Source of the DNA: an uncultured bacterium
GTDB taxonomy: Bacteria > Chloroflexota > Anaerolineae > J036 > Brachytrichaceae
DNA: 32,154 nucleotides
Assembly (NCBI GenBank): GCA_903873965.1
Contig: CAIQQO010000136.1
Coordinates: 1-32,154 of the forward strand
Direction: 5' to 3'
Below, piece after piece: positions 1 to 7,471 of the stretch. Position 1 is the stretch's first letter; each line of letters opens with the position of its first letter. The translations under genes were made by a program, and so were the position numbers. Below the pieces are notes generated by a model. The model was not told the origin of the DNA and searched no databases. It saw only the letters and a program-made list of their open reading frames with translations.

Positions 1-239
1 CCTTTTTCTGGTTGATTTCTTACATCGCCTTTCTGAAAAGACGCCAACGTTGCACGAAAAACTGTTACGTTGGAAGAGCGTGCGACATAAGACGGGTTCA
101 TGTAAGTCGTATAGTATGTGTATGAAAACAATACAGAATGCTGATGCGATTACGAATGCATAGGCATTGTGTGCGGAACTATGATGGTCCCTTCAAGACA
201 CAATAAAGCACTGGCTTCTGTAAGGTCCATGGCTCCTCT
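1..239. other. Upstream region of proA, no convincing gene
   Basis: About 240 bases precede the proA promoter. Two forward frames are open from the left edge: one from base 2 to a TAG at 162, the other from base 3 to a TGA near 123. Either could be the last codons of a gene that starts outside the window, but neither gives a recognisable protein. The stretch 115-188 is AT-rich and shares spaced similarity with 12846-12915 (see the repeat entries). Confidence 0.35.
115..188 (+). repeat. Imperfect intergenic repeat, copy 1
   Basis: TATGTGTA at 115-122 is followed about 37 nt later by ATAGGCATTGTGTGCGG (160-176) and then a TATGA. The same two blocks in the same order and almost the same spacing occur at 12846-12915. 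The blocks match at about 15 of 17 positions, with C/T differences. The function is unknown. It could be a shared regulatory element, the remnant of a small repeat, or chance in AT-rich DNA. Confidence 0.35.
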
Positions 240-245
240 TATAAT
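240..245 (+). promoter_or_regulatory. -10 box of proA, near-leaderless start
   Basis: A perfect TATAAT ends 9 nt before the proA ATG at 255. No Shine-Dalgarno sequence fits between them, so transcription should start only 1-3 nt before the start codon. No good -35 hexamer is visible at the usual spacing. The same 9-nt geometry recurs at four other genes in the window. Confidence 0.7.
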
Positions 246-254
246 AGTGCCTCA

Positions 255-1532
255 ATGGATATGAACGATCTTCACCAACTGGGGGCGCAGGCGCGCCAAG
301 CGTCACGCTTTCTGGCGCATGCCGTAACAGAACAGAAGAACAGGGTGCTGTTGCACCTAGCTGACAGCCTGATGGATCGCAGCGATGTGATACTGGCAGC
401 CAACAACAGCGATGTCGACTCAGCTGCAGCGCGCGGCGTCCAACCGTATTTTGTAGACCGCTTGACGCTGAACGTGGCGCGCTTGAAGGCCATCGCCGAC
501 GACGTACGCAACGTGGCTGCGCTGCCAGATCCGGTCGGTGAGAAGTTTGACCACACCACGCTTCCGAATGGATTAAAACTGCACAAGCGCCGCATCCCGC
601 TGGGTGTACTCGGTGTCATCTATGAGGCGCGCCCTAATGTAACGATCGATATTACGGCGCTCGCACTCAAGAGCGGTAATGCGGTTGTGTTGCGCGGTGG
701 CAGCGAAACCATCAACACGAACCGCGCGCTGGTCGGCGCGATTCATGACGTATTGCGCGTCAATGGACTGCCGGTTGACTGTATTGCGTTCATCGACAGC
801 CCCGACCGCGCCATGATTAACCAGATGTTGCGATTGACCGAATATATCGACCTGATCATCCCGCGCGGTGGTGTGGCGTTGCACAAGCTGTGTCGTGAAA
901 CCAGCAACATCCCCGTTATCACCGGCGGTATCGGTATCAATCACTATTACATAGATACCACAGTGGAACAGGACAAGGCGGTTGAAGTCATCTACAACGC
1001 CAAGGTACAGCGGCCTACTGTGTGCAATGCACTCGGCACCTTGCTACTTCAGCGCCAGGTGGCGGCCGAGTTCCTGCCCAAGGTGATCAAGCGGTTGAGC
1101 CAGGCCGGTGTGACTTTCAAGTGCGATGCGGCATCCTTTGCGATTGGCAATATGGCCAACAGCAACCACCGTTTCAAGATCGACCCTGCTGGCCCCGGTG
1201 ACTTTGATATCGAGTGGTTGGCGCTCATTCTCAGTGTAAAGGTGGTCGATAGCATTGACGAAGCCATTGCCCATATCGAGCAGCACGGCACGAGCCACTC
1301 CGATGGCATTTTGTCGCAGGACGAGGTGAACATCACGCGCTTCTTGAATGAAGTTGACAGTGCAGCGGTGTACGTGAACGCCAGTACCCGTTTTACCGAT
1401 GGCGGTCAGTTTGGCCTTGGCGCAGAAGTGGCTGTCAGTACACAACGTGTTCACGCGCGCGGGCCGATGGGATTGCGTGAATTGACTTCATACAAGTGGG
1501 TTGGCGAGGGCACCGGGCACGTGCGCGCTTGA
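255..1532 (+). CDS. proA: Gamma-glutamyl phosphate reductase (glutamate-5-semialdehyde dehydrogenase)
   Basis: This is the second enzyme of proline synthesis. It reduces gamma-glutamyl phosphate with NADPH to glutamate-5-semialdehyde in the cytoplasm. The 425-residue length is normal for the family. The catalytic cysteine lies in QRPTVCNALGTLL (Cys257). Other family blocks are the EARPNVT segment near 124, LRGGSE near 147 and IPRGGVALH near 202. The usual GxGxCH block reads GGIGINHYYID, with Asn in place of a Cys that is not the catalytic one. The ATG at 255 is chosen because a TATAAT box lies 9 nt upstream; an in-frame ATG at 261 is the alternative. No proB is present in the window. The gene converges on the acyl ligase gene that ends at 1572. 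Confidence 0.97.
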   Translation: MDMNDLHQLGAQARQASRFLAHAVTEQKNRVLLHLADSLMDRSDVILAANNSDVDSAAARGVQPYFVDRLTLNVARLKAIADDVRNVAALPDPVGEKFDHTTLPNGLKLHKRRIPLGVLGVIYEARPNVTIDITALALKSGNAVVLRGGSETINTNRALVGAIHDVLRVNGLPVDCIAFIDSPDRAMINQMLRLTEYIDLIIPRGGVALHKLCRETSNIPVITGGIGINHYYIDTTVEQDKAVEVIYNAKVQRPTVCNALGTLLLQRQVAAEFLPKVIKRLSQAGVTFKCDAASFAIGNMANSNHRFKIDPAGPGDFDIEWLALILSVKVVDSIDEAIAHIEQHGTSHSDGILSQDEVNITRFLNEVDSAAVYVNASTRFTDGGQFGLGAEVAVSTQRVHARGPMGLRELTSYKWVGEGTGHVRA

Positions 1533-1571
1533 TAATGCTGGCGCCGCCAGGTCGTGTGTTCGCGTCAGCGC

Positions 1572-3362
1572 CTACAGTTCCGCCAGGTATTTCTCACGGT
1601 TGGCGGAACGGGCGGTCTTACCGCTGCTGGTTTTGAGAAGCCAGCGTGGATCGACGATGCGCACCTGCCGCAGCGCCACATCTGAGCTTTGTGTCACGTG
1701 GCGGCGGATGGCGTCGCTAATGGCCTCGCGTGCGTTCTCATCAGTTGTATCGACCTCGGCCACAATCACGACGTCCTCGGTCCCCGCATCGCTATTGACC
1801 ACGCCAAAGGCCACCACGCGCCCGGGATGTACACCAGGCACCTCGCCAGCCAGTCGTTCCAGGTCTTGTGGGTACACGTTCTTTCCGCCGACAATGATTA
1901 AATCCTTCTTGCGTCCAGTTACAAAGAGCTCGCCGTTTGCCATGTAACCTAGATCGCCAGTGAGATACCAGCCAGTATCAAAGGCGTTAGTCGTGATGTC
2001 AGGGCGGTTGAAATAGCCGGCTAGCATACAGTCGCTTCGCAATGCGATTTCACCCACCGCGCGCTCGGGCAGGTCGCAACGGGTGCCCGTGGTGTTGGTC
2101 GTCGTAAGCGGATGCAGAGCCGTGTCTTCTACCACGCGCACCGACACATTCGGCAGAGGGCGACCGGCTGATAGCAGCTTCATGCCTGTTGCGCCGGCAG
2201 CGGGTGGGCGAGCGACGCGTTCGATTAACAAGCTGCGCTGATCGACTTCATCAACGGTGACGGGCGTATCGAAACCAGACTGTGCCACGGCGAACACGTT
2301 CTCGGCCATGGCATAGCAAGTCGTTAACGCTTCGGCGCGCAATCCGAACTTTTCGTAGCGCTGTAGGAAGGCTTGATGACTTGACCAGTAAGTCGGTTCG
2401 GAGCAGTTGATCAAGGCGCGCACACTGGACAGATCGATGCCGGCCAGATCGCGATCGCGGATTTTTTGCGCGCAAAAATTGTAGGCAAAGTTGGGTAGCC
2501 ATGCCAACGTACCACGATAGCGAGTGATTGCCTGTAACAGCTTATATGGCGCGCGCACCCAGTCGAAGGGGGACATGATCACGAGCGGTACGCGCATGAG
2601 CACCGGCAGGATGAATGATGCGATTAAGCCCATATCGTGATACAACGGCAGCCAGCTTACAATCCTGTCGTCTTGCGATAGATGGATGGCGCGTGCGTAG
2701 GCATCAAGCTGGTTGAGTACCGCGCGATGCGACAGCGCGACACCTTTTTGCATGCCGGTCGTACCCGAGGAATGTTGTAACAAGGCGATATCGTCCTGCA
2801 TGCGCATCGATCCGCCAAGTTGGTCGAAGTCAGGTTCACATGATGCCCCAAATGGACGTGGTGCCATGATCTCAGACGACACGATGATGGCGGGAGCGGG
2901 TGAATCGGTATGCAGGGAACGCCAAGCTGTCATCGCGCTGCGAATCTCGGCGACGAACTCGGGATACGTCACGATAGCCGTTGGTCGTGTCGTTTCGATC
3001 AGTGCAGTCAAGTCTTGCCGATACCGCTCGGGCGCCAGTTTCTCCGTAAGGAACGGCATGATTGATGGCACAGCGCCATGCACTACTGCGCCCCAGAATG
3101 CGAAGATCAGATCAGCGCCATGTTGCAGGATGATGATGACCACATCACCCGGTGCAACAGCTGCCTCTGCCAGAGCGCGTGCATAACTTGTTGCCCCAGC
3201 AAGCAGCTCTCGATACGTCACTGCCGCGTCATCTTGCCGGTTCTGCATCAGGTGAATGGCTACGCGATCGGGACATGCAGCGAAGCCGTCGTGAAGTTTC
3301 GTGAAGAAAGTGGGCGCCATTTCAAAGGGATGCAAGATCATCGCGGAAGCCTCGGTTGTCAT
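1572..3362 (-). CDS. Fatty-acyl-AMP ligase-like adenylate-forming enzyme, Dlt-like operon
   Basis: A class I adenylate-forming enzyme that should activate a carboxylic acid as acyl-AMP and load it on the carrier protein encoded just upstream. With the ATG at 3362 it has 596 residues. The phosphate-binding loop is SSGTTGMQKG (about 198-207). Also seen are SWLPLYHDMGL, YAMAENVFA, the hinge block GWYLTGDLGY, GRKKDLIIVGGKNVYPQD, and the C-terminal catalytic lysine in TSSGKTARS (K582). The blocks LPLYHDMG and PNFAYNFC resemble fatty-acyl-AMP ligases more than DltA, so the acyl group may not be D-alanine; this is inference. A TTG at 3401 would extend the frame but overlaps the carrier gene. It is the last gene of the operon and converges on proA. 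Confidence 0.88.
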   Translation of the reverse strand: MTTEASAMILHPFEMAPTFFTKLHDGFAACPDRVAIHLMQNRQDDAAVTYRELLAGATSYARALAEAAVAPGDVVIIILQHGADLIFAFWGAVVHGAVPSIMPFLTEKLAPERYRQDLTALIETTRPTAIVTYPEFVAEIRSAMTAWRSLHTDSPAPAIIVSSEIMAPRPFGASCEPDFDQLGGSMRMQDDIALLQHSSGTTGMQKGVALSHRAVLNQLDAYARAIHLSQDDRIVSWLPLYHDMGLIASFILPVLMRVPLVIMSPFDWVRAPYKLLQAITRYRGTLAWLPNFAYNFCAQKIRDRDLAGIDLSSVRALINCSEPTYWSSHQAFLQRYEKFGLRAEALTTCYAMAENVFAVAQSGFDTPVTVDEVDQRSLLIERVARPPAAGATGMKLLSAGRPLPNVSVRVVEDTALHPLTTTNTTGTRCDLPERAVGEIALRSDCMLAGYFNRPDITTNAFDTGWYLTGDLGYMANGELFVTGRKKDLIIVGGKNVYPQDLERLAGEVPGVHPGRVVAFGVVNSDAGTEDVVIVAEVDTTDENAREAISDAIRRHVTQSSDVALRQVRIVDPRWLLKTSSGKTARSANREKYLAEL

Positions 3363-3378
3363 ATCAGAATTTTGACCT

Positions 3379-3630
3379 CTATCCCCCTTGCCTCTCCACA
3401 ATCAGCGCCGTTAGTTGCTCGATCGTGTCAAAGGTGTCGCGGTTGAGTTCGGTGTCATCGAGGTGCACACCAAAGGTGTCTTCGACGTACAGTCCGAGGT
3501 CAACGAGATGGAACGAATCAATCAGGCCACTGGAAATCAGGGGCGTGGTTGGGGCGATCACACGTTTGGGTTGCTGCAGAATCTCTTTGGCGATGTATTG
3601 CGCCAGCGCGGAGCGAATCTCGGTTGTCAT
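3379..3630 (-). CDS. Acyl carrier protein (DltC-like)
   Basis: An 83-residue acidic, helical carrier protein. The phosphopantetheine attachment site is Ser39 in GLIDSFHLVDL, the DSx motif of carrier proteins. It should carry the acyl group from the AMP ligase to the MBOAT protein on the inner face of the membrane, as DltC does. Its ATG overlaps the stop of the SGNH gene (ATGA at 3630-3627), so translation is coupled. The ligase gene starts 16 nt after its stop codon. The length fits stand-alone carriers of the DltC type. Whether it could serve fatty-acid or polyketide synthesis instead is not excluded by sequence alone, but the operon argues against that. Confidence 0.9.
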   Translation of the reverse strand: MTTEIRSALAQYIAKEILQQPKRVIAPTTPLISSGLIDSFHLVDLGLYVEDTFGVHLDDTELNRDTFDTIEQLTALIVERQGG

Positions 3631-4799
3631 GGTGCGTTGATTTTACCCAACTGTCCCGAAGGGATGGACAGATGTGTGATGCTGTCCGCCAGCCGGTCAG
3701 CGAGTAGCTTTGCGCCTGCTGGAGTGTAGTGCACAGCGCTGTTGGTGAACTCGCCTTGTGGCAACAGATCCCACACATCGATATAGCGCCAACTCTGCGC
3801 CGATGCCATATCGGTCATCATGGCGCGATACTGGTCGTACGCCCAGCGCGGGTAGAAGTAATTGTAGCGAATATCACTGTTGCGACCGTTGGAGCGCAGT
3901 ATGGGCTCGTTGACGATCAGCAGCGGAATAGCGCCGGCTGCCTGCTTCCCGGCAGTAAGTGCATCGAACGTCAGATCGCGTGGGCCAAACGAAGGTGGTT
4001 TGATGCCGTGAAAAGTGATATCAGGCTCAAGATCAATCGCCGCCGGCTCATAATCCATTGAGGGATCCTGATCAATCCCAGTAGCGGCCCACATCACACC
4101 ATATAGTTGCAGGCGCACGAGATCGGCCAGATCGCGCCGTCGACCCACAATGGTACGATCAAACAGCGTGGGCGTGATAAATTGCGGATCGTTGGGATCG
4201 AGCGCCAGTCCATAACGGCTGATTAAGTCGCGCGTCGGACTGGGATTATTCTGCAGCAAGGGATGGAACAATTGCTTGTCGGTGGGGAAGGATTCGAGCG
4301 TCACCAGCCATAAAATCGCGTCTGGTTGGATATCCGCATGCAAGGCGCGAACGAGGATGAGTACATCCTTGGTTAGCGACATGATTGGATAACCTAAGTT
4401 GTAGGCGCGCACCGTGCGACCATCGGAGGTTTTCATGTGGGCGCGGTTGATTTGCGCAGCCAGCGTGTCGGTGGGTTTAAGCAACCAGCCCCATGTAGAT
4501 GAATCGCCGATGAGCAGAACGCGAAATTCATCAGCTGATTTTGGCGCTGCCATGAGTTCGTGCGAAGCCAGCATCGCATCAAGGTTGAGCACACTCACGT
4601 TGTAAGCGAGTTCCGGGTGATCACCATAGGGCAGGCGTTGGCGCCCTGGGAAGAGTATGTTGTACGCCGAAAATCGGCCGAGCACCGTCATAGGATCGAT
4701 GACGCTGAAGATGAGATTGAATACGACGAATAGCACGAACGCTTTAAGCATCACACGTATTGGCATCGACCAACGGGCGCTAGTGGTTGCAGCTTGCAT
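3627..4799 (-). CDS. Membrane-anchored SGNH/GDSL hydrolase-fold protein (DltD-like)
   Basis: A 390-residue protein with one N-terminal membrane segment (about 17-34) and a predicted outside SGNH domain. The block I serine is S100 in LLIGDSSTWGW. The C-terminal block holds H357 in VHYTPAGAKLL. The aspartate usually three residues before this histidine is replaced by serine (S354), so the triad may be incomplete or use another acid. In Dlt systems the DltD protein works outside the membrane with the MBOAT partner in the final transfer to the polymer; I infer the same role here. The ATG at 4799 is chosen 28 nt after the MBOAT stop. The frame is open further upstream, but that part overlaps the MBOAT gene and has no membrane-protein character. 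Confidence 0.82.
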   Translation of the reverse strand: MQAATTSARWSMPIRVMLKAFVLFVVFNLIFSVIDPMTVLGRFSAYNILFPGRQRLPYGDHPELAYNVSVLNLDAMLASHELMAAPKSADEFRVLLIGDSSTWGWLLKPTDTLAAQINRAHMKTSDGRTVRAYNLGYPIMSLTKDVLILVRALHADIQPDAILWLVTLESFPTDKQLFHPLLQNNPSPTRDLISRYGLALDPNDPQFITPTLFDRTIVGRRRDLADLVRLQLYGVMWAATGIDQDPSMDYEPAAIDLEPDITFHGIKPPSFGPRDLTFDALTAGKQAAGAIPLLIVNEPILRSNGRNSDIRYNYFYPRWAYDQYRAMMTDMASAQSWRYIDVWDLLPQGEFTNSAVHYTPAGAKLLADRLADSITHLSIPSGQLGKINAP

Positions 4800-4827
4800 C
4801 CCGGTCAATTGAGATGGCTCCAATTCA

Positions 4828-6480
4828 TTACCCTCCAATTCCCACCAGCCTGCCAAAAACCTGTATGGATAGGCTGACGCTGGGAAGCGCAAACCAAATC
4901 CATCCGAGGGCGACAAAGTGGAATGTGGCAAGGACACTGAGCGTAGTCGCCAGACGACGCCGCAAAGGCAACTCATTCTGTTCTGTGGATTCGGGATCGT
5001 CGCTTGCGTTGCGCCTGCGTTGATAGTCCGTCCAGCGGTTGTGAGCGAATAATCCGACGGCATGCCACACACTCCACGCTATGAAATTCCACGTGATGCC
5101 GTGCCACAAGCCGATCAGCAACATTGTTGTGACCTGTCCGAACAAAATGATAAAGGTGGATTGACGGAAGAAGCCCTGCTCTGGAAGGAAGGGCGTCTCT
5201 TTGGCGCTGCGCAGCGCGCGCGTGATCGGATTAAAGTAATACGCTCGGAACCATTGTGACAGCGACATGTGCCAGCTATTCCAGAACAGCGTCAGGTTGG
5301 GCTTGAAGTAAGGACGGTCGAAGTTCTCGGGCAGCTTGATCCCGAACATTCGCCCCAGCCCGATGGCGATATCGGTATAACCGCTGAAGTCAAACAGGAT
5401 GCGCCACGCGTAGGCATATACGAGCACCCATGTCCAGATCGCCTGGTTTAGTCCACCGTCTCCAAGGCCCCAAAAGGAAGCAGAGCCATGAACGCCTGGT
5501 GCGGTTACCTGCGCTGCATTGATGCTGTTCAACGCGATGATTGCCAGCATATCGGCAATGACAAACTTCTTGAACACGCCGAGTAAAATGCGCCCGGCAC
5601 CCGCGACTACATCGTCCATTCCAAAGGGACGTGGAGTTGTTGCAGGGGCAGGCTGGTGTGTCTGTACAAAGTTGCGGTAATCCTTGATCCAGCGATCAGC
5701 ACGGTCGATCGGGCCAGCGGTGAGGGCGGGGAAAAAGATGACGTAGCTGATGAACTCGCGCAATGATAGGCCTGTAGGTACTGGTTTGCCGGGCGCGGCT
5801 GGTCGGGCTGTGACGCGGTCGCGCAAAGCAGCGATCAGGCGGAACGCGATGTAGCTGAAACCGAGCCAGCGCACATCAGATACTGCGGCTTGCGCCGTAT
5901 CTTGCCCGTTCAGGCCGCGTAATATGGCGCTAAACGCTTGTGTAGCGATGTCCAGTTTTAGCACGACAAACAGCACGATCAGGCCAAGCACGATCCAGTT
6001 CAACCTGCGCGCCCGGCCACGGAAAAGGATGGCGGCACCCGCAGAGATCACAGCTACGATGAGGATGCCAACGGTAACAGTGAAGATGTCAGGCGGGCGG
6101 GTAGCCGTGATGCAGCACAATGGGTCGAAATAGCGGGTGGATGCGATCAATGCGACCACGCCAATGATGACCGCGATAGTTGGTACTGCGGTGCGCCACG
6201 CTGCTCTGTCCGGTGTGTATATGACAACCCATACAAGCGTCGTCAGAGCGAGTGATGCCGTGGGCAGCCAGAAATCGAGTGAACGGATCGGACTGGAACT
6301 CTGCAGCCAGTACAATGCCAGCGTGCTTGCAACGAGGATCACCCATCCGCGTCCTTGCACAACGCGTATCCGTATGCGGTCCCATGTGCATGCCAAACCA
6401 CGGCTCGGCTTTCCATTGGGGCCTTTGGGATAGAGTAGCGCCACCATGGCTGCAAAGACGAGAATCTGCGTCAGGTTCAT
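4828..6480 (-). CDS. MBOAT-family membrane O-acyltransferase (DltB/AlgI-like)
   Basis: A polytopic membrane protein of 550 residues in the MBOAT family. The conserved core is visible: a FDFSGYTDIAIGLGRMFGI block, FWNSWHMSLSQWFRAYYFNP, and GLWHGITWNFIAWSVWH, where H460 is the expected catalytic histidine and H473 a second conserved one. Family members move acyl groups across the membrane onto sugars, lipids or peptides. The neighbouring carrier protein and acyl-AMP ligase point to DltB-like use of a carrier-bound acyl group, unlike AlgI, which has no dedicated carrier. The start at 6480 is immediately next to the stop codon of the microprotein (TAA then ATG, no gap), so coupling is likely. The hydrophobic N-terminal region is longer than in typical DltB. 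Confidence 0.9.
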   Translation of the reverse strand: MNLTQILVFAAMVALLYPKGPNGKPSRGLACTWDRIRIRVVQGRGWVILVASTLALYWLQSSSPIRSLDFWLPTASLALTTLVWVVIYTPDRAAWRTAVPTIAVIIGVVALIASTRYFDPLCCITATRPPDIFTVTVGILIVAVISAGAAILFRGRARRLNWIVLGLIVLFVVLKLDIATQAFSAILRGLNGQDTAQAAVSDVRWLGFSYIAFRLIAALRDRVTARPAAPGKPVPTGLSLREFISYVIFFPALTAGPIDRADRWIKDYRNFVQTHQPAPATTPRPFGMDDVVAGAGRILLGVFKKFVIADMLAIIALNSINAAQVTAPGVHGSASFWGLGDGGLNQAIWTWVLVYAYAWRILFDFSGYTDIAIGLGRMFGIKLPENFDRPYFKPNLTLFWNSWHMSLSQWFRAYYFNPITRALRSAKETPFLPEQGFFRQSTFIILFGQVTTMLLIGLWHGITWNFIAWSVWHAVGLFAHNRWTDYQRRRNASDDPESTEQNELPLRRRLATTLSVLATFHFVALGWIWFALPSVSLSIQVFGRLVGIGG

Positions 6481-6603
6481 TTAGAAACCTTGATAAATCC
6501 ACTGTGGTGCGCTGTCGGCGGTAGCAATCACCAGTGCGATCAGAATCAGGCAAATGGCAAGTGCGATCACGTTCTCGCGCGTGAACAGTCGGCGCAGCAT
6601 CAT
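6481..6603 (-). CDS. 40-residue single-span membrane microprotein, DltX-like tail
   Basis: This short gene is easily missed. It reads M-M-L-R-R-L-F-T-R at the start, has one hydrophobic segment at about 12-28, and ends in A-P-Q-W-I-Y-Q-G-F. Its first ATG overlaps the stop of the SseB-like gene (TAATG at 6605-6601); a second in-frame ATG follows at 6600. Its stop is directly followed by the MBOAT start. The positive N-terminus predicts an outside C-terminus. From family knowledge, DltX proteins are about 50 residues, have one membrane span and end in an aromatic-I-Y-x-x-F motif whose tyrosine is implicated in acyl transfer between DltB and DltD. The tail, topology, size and gene position all match. 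Homology is not proven, since nothing but the tail and layout can be compared. Confidence 0.75.
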   Translation of the reverse strand: MMLRRLFTRENVIALAICLILIALVIATADSAPQWIYQGF

Positions 6604-7388
6604 TAACCCCGGCTCATCACTTCAACCGCAAACTGCAACGCGAACGCGCGTGGTTGAATAGGGCCACAACAATTGAACACCAGACCGTCAATTTCCATGT
6701 GACTTAGTCCTTCAAACAGCGACGGGCCATCGAAGATGCGCAGTTCCACGTCTTCGCCATACTTCTCCATGTAGGCTTCTGCGGCGTCATCAGAGGTAAA
6801 CAGCGCAGCCAGTGCACGACCTCTCTGGTCGGGCGCAAGTGAAATGCGTAAATCGTTGTCCTCGCGCACCAAGCCGACATAATAAGCTGGGAAAGCCTTG
6901 ATGATGTCATAACCCGTTTGATCGGCCAGTACGTGGTCAATGGCCTGTTCTACCTTCAGGATGCCTCCCCATTCGCGCAGCATGGAAATCTGCTCTCTGT
7001 TGTAGTGAATCTCGCTGGGCGAAAACGGATTAATGTTGACGAACTGGACATCGTCGTCCACTGCATCCCACGCGTTGTAACCGAAGATATTCTCGATGGT
7101 GTGCGTGCCCATTGCCGTCAAACCGATATGTGCGGCGCAATCGGCATAGGCTTGCTTATCGCTGAACATGAAGAAGTGAGGTTCACTTCCTCCGATGAGA
7201 ATTTTGATGAACGACAGACTCCCGCCCGTGGCGTCAAGGCTCTGCTCTCCATTGGGGCTACTGGAATCGAAAAAAGCAGGAACGATCCACCCGCGATGGC
7301 TGGCCAATTCGCGCACCAACTGCGCGCCAGTCAACTGGTGCTGAAAGAACATATCAATTGCTATGCGCGGGTTGAGTGTGTCCGCCAT
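6603..7388 (-). CDS. SseB-like domain protein, first gene of the acylation operon
   Basis: A 261-residue soluble protein. The C-terminal half (for example IDGLVFNCCGPIQPRAFA) resembles SseB N-terminal-type domains, whose role is not settled. I see no signal peptide or catalytic motif. The ATG at 7388 has a strong GGAGGT site 5 nt upstream. An alternative in-frame ATG at 7427 lies 10 nt after a TACAAT box and would add 13 residues by near-leaderless initiation. The stop overlaps the microprotein start, so it is cotranscribed with the acylation genes, but no direct functional link to them is visible. It is divergent from murJ. Confidence 0.6.
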   Translation of the reverse strand: MADTLNPRIAIDMFFQHQLTGAQLVRELASHRGWIVPAFFDSSSPNGEQSLDATGGSLSFIKILIGGSEPHFFMFSDKQAYADCAAHIGLTAMGTHTIENIFGYNAWDAVDDDVQFVNINPFSPSEIHYNREQISMLREWGGILKVEQAIDHVLADQTGYDIIKAFPAYYVGLVREDNDLRISLAPDQRGRALAALFTSDDAAEAYMEKYGEDVELRIFDGPSLFEGLSHMEIDGLVFNCCGPIQPRAFALQFAVEVMSRG

Positions 7389-7437
7389 TGATGACCTCCG
7401 CTGATCCAGGGTATAAGTGTGATTCATGAACGGGGCG

Positions 7438-7443
7438 ATTGTA
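7438..7443 (-). promoter_or_regulatory. -10 box of the acylation operon
   Basis: TACAAT on the minus strand, 10 nt before the ATG at 7427 and about 49 nt before the ATG at 7388 that carries the GGAGGT ribosome site (7399-7394). It sits back to back with the murJ -10 box at 7457-7462, so the two units share a compact divergent control region. Confidence 0.5.
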
Positions 7444-7456
7444 CCGCCGCCACGGG

Positions 7457-7462
7457 TAGAAT
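7457..7462 (+). promoter_or_regulatory. -10 box of murJ, near-leaderless start
   Basis: TAGAAT ends exactly 9 nt before the murJ ATG at 7472, with no Shine-Dalgarno site between. The geometry is the same as at proA. Confidence 0.6.
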
Positions 7463-7471
7463 ACACTCACC

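Noticed and set aside
1533-1571. Terminator between proA and the acyl ligase gene
   Set aside because: Only a 5-bp GGCGC/GCGCC match with a long loop and no U-run. It is too weak to call, although a terminator is expected between convergent genes.
4800-5072. Upstream extension of the SGNH protein
   Set aside because: It would overlap the end of the MBOAT gene by about 245 nt and adds residues with no membrane or domain character. The ATG at 4799 places the membrane span near the N-terminus, as in DltD-type proteins.
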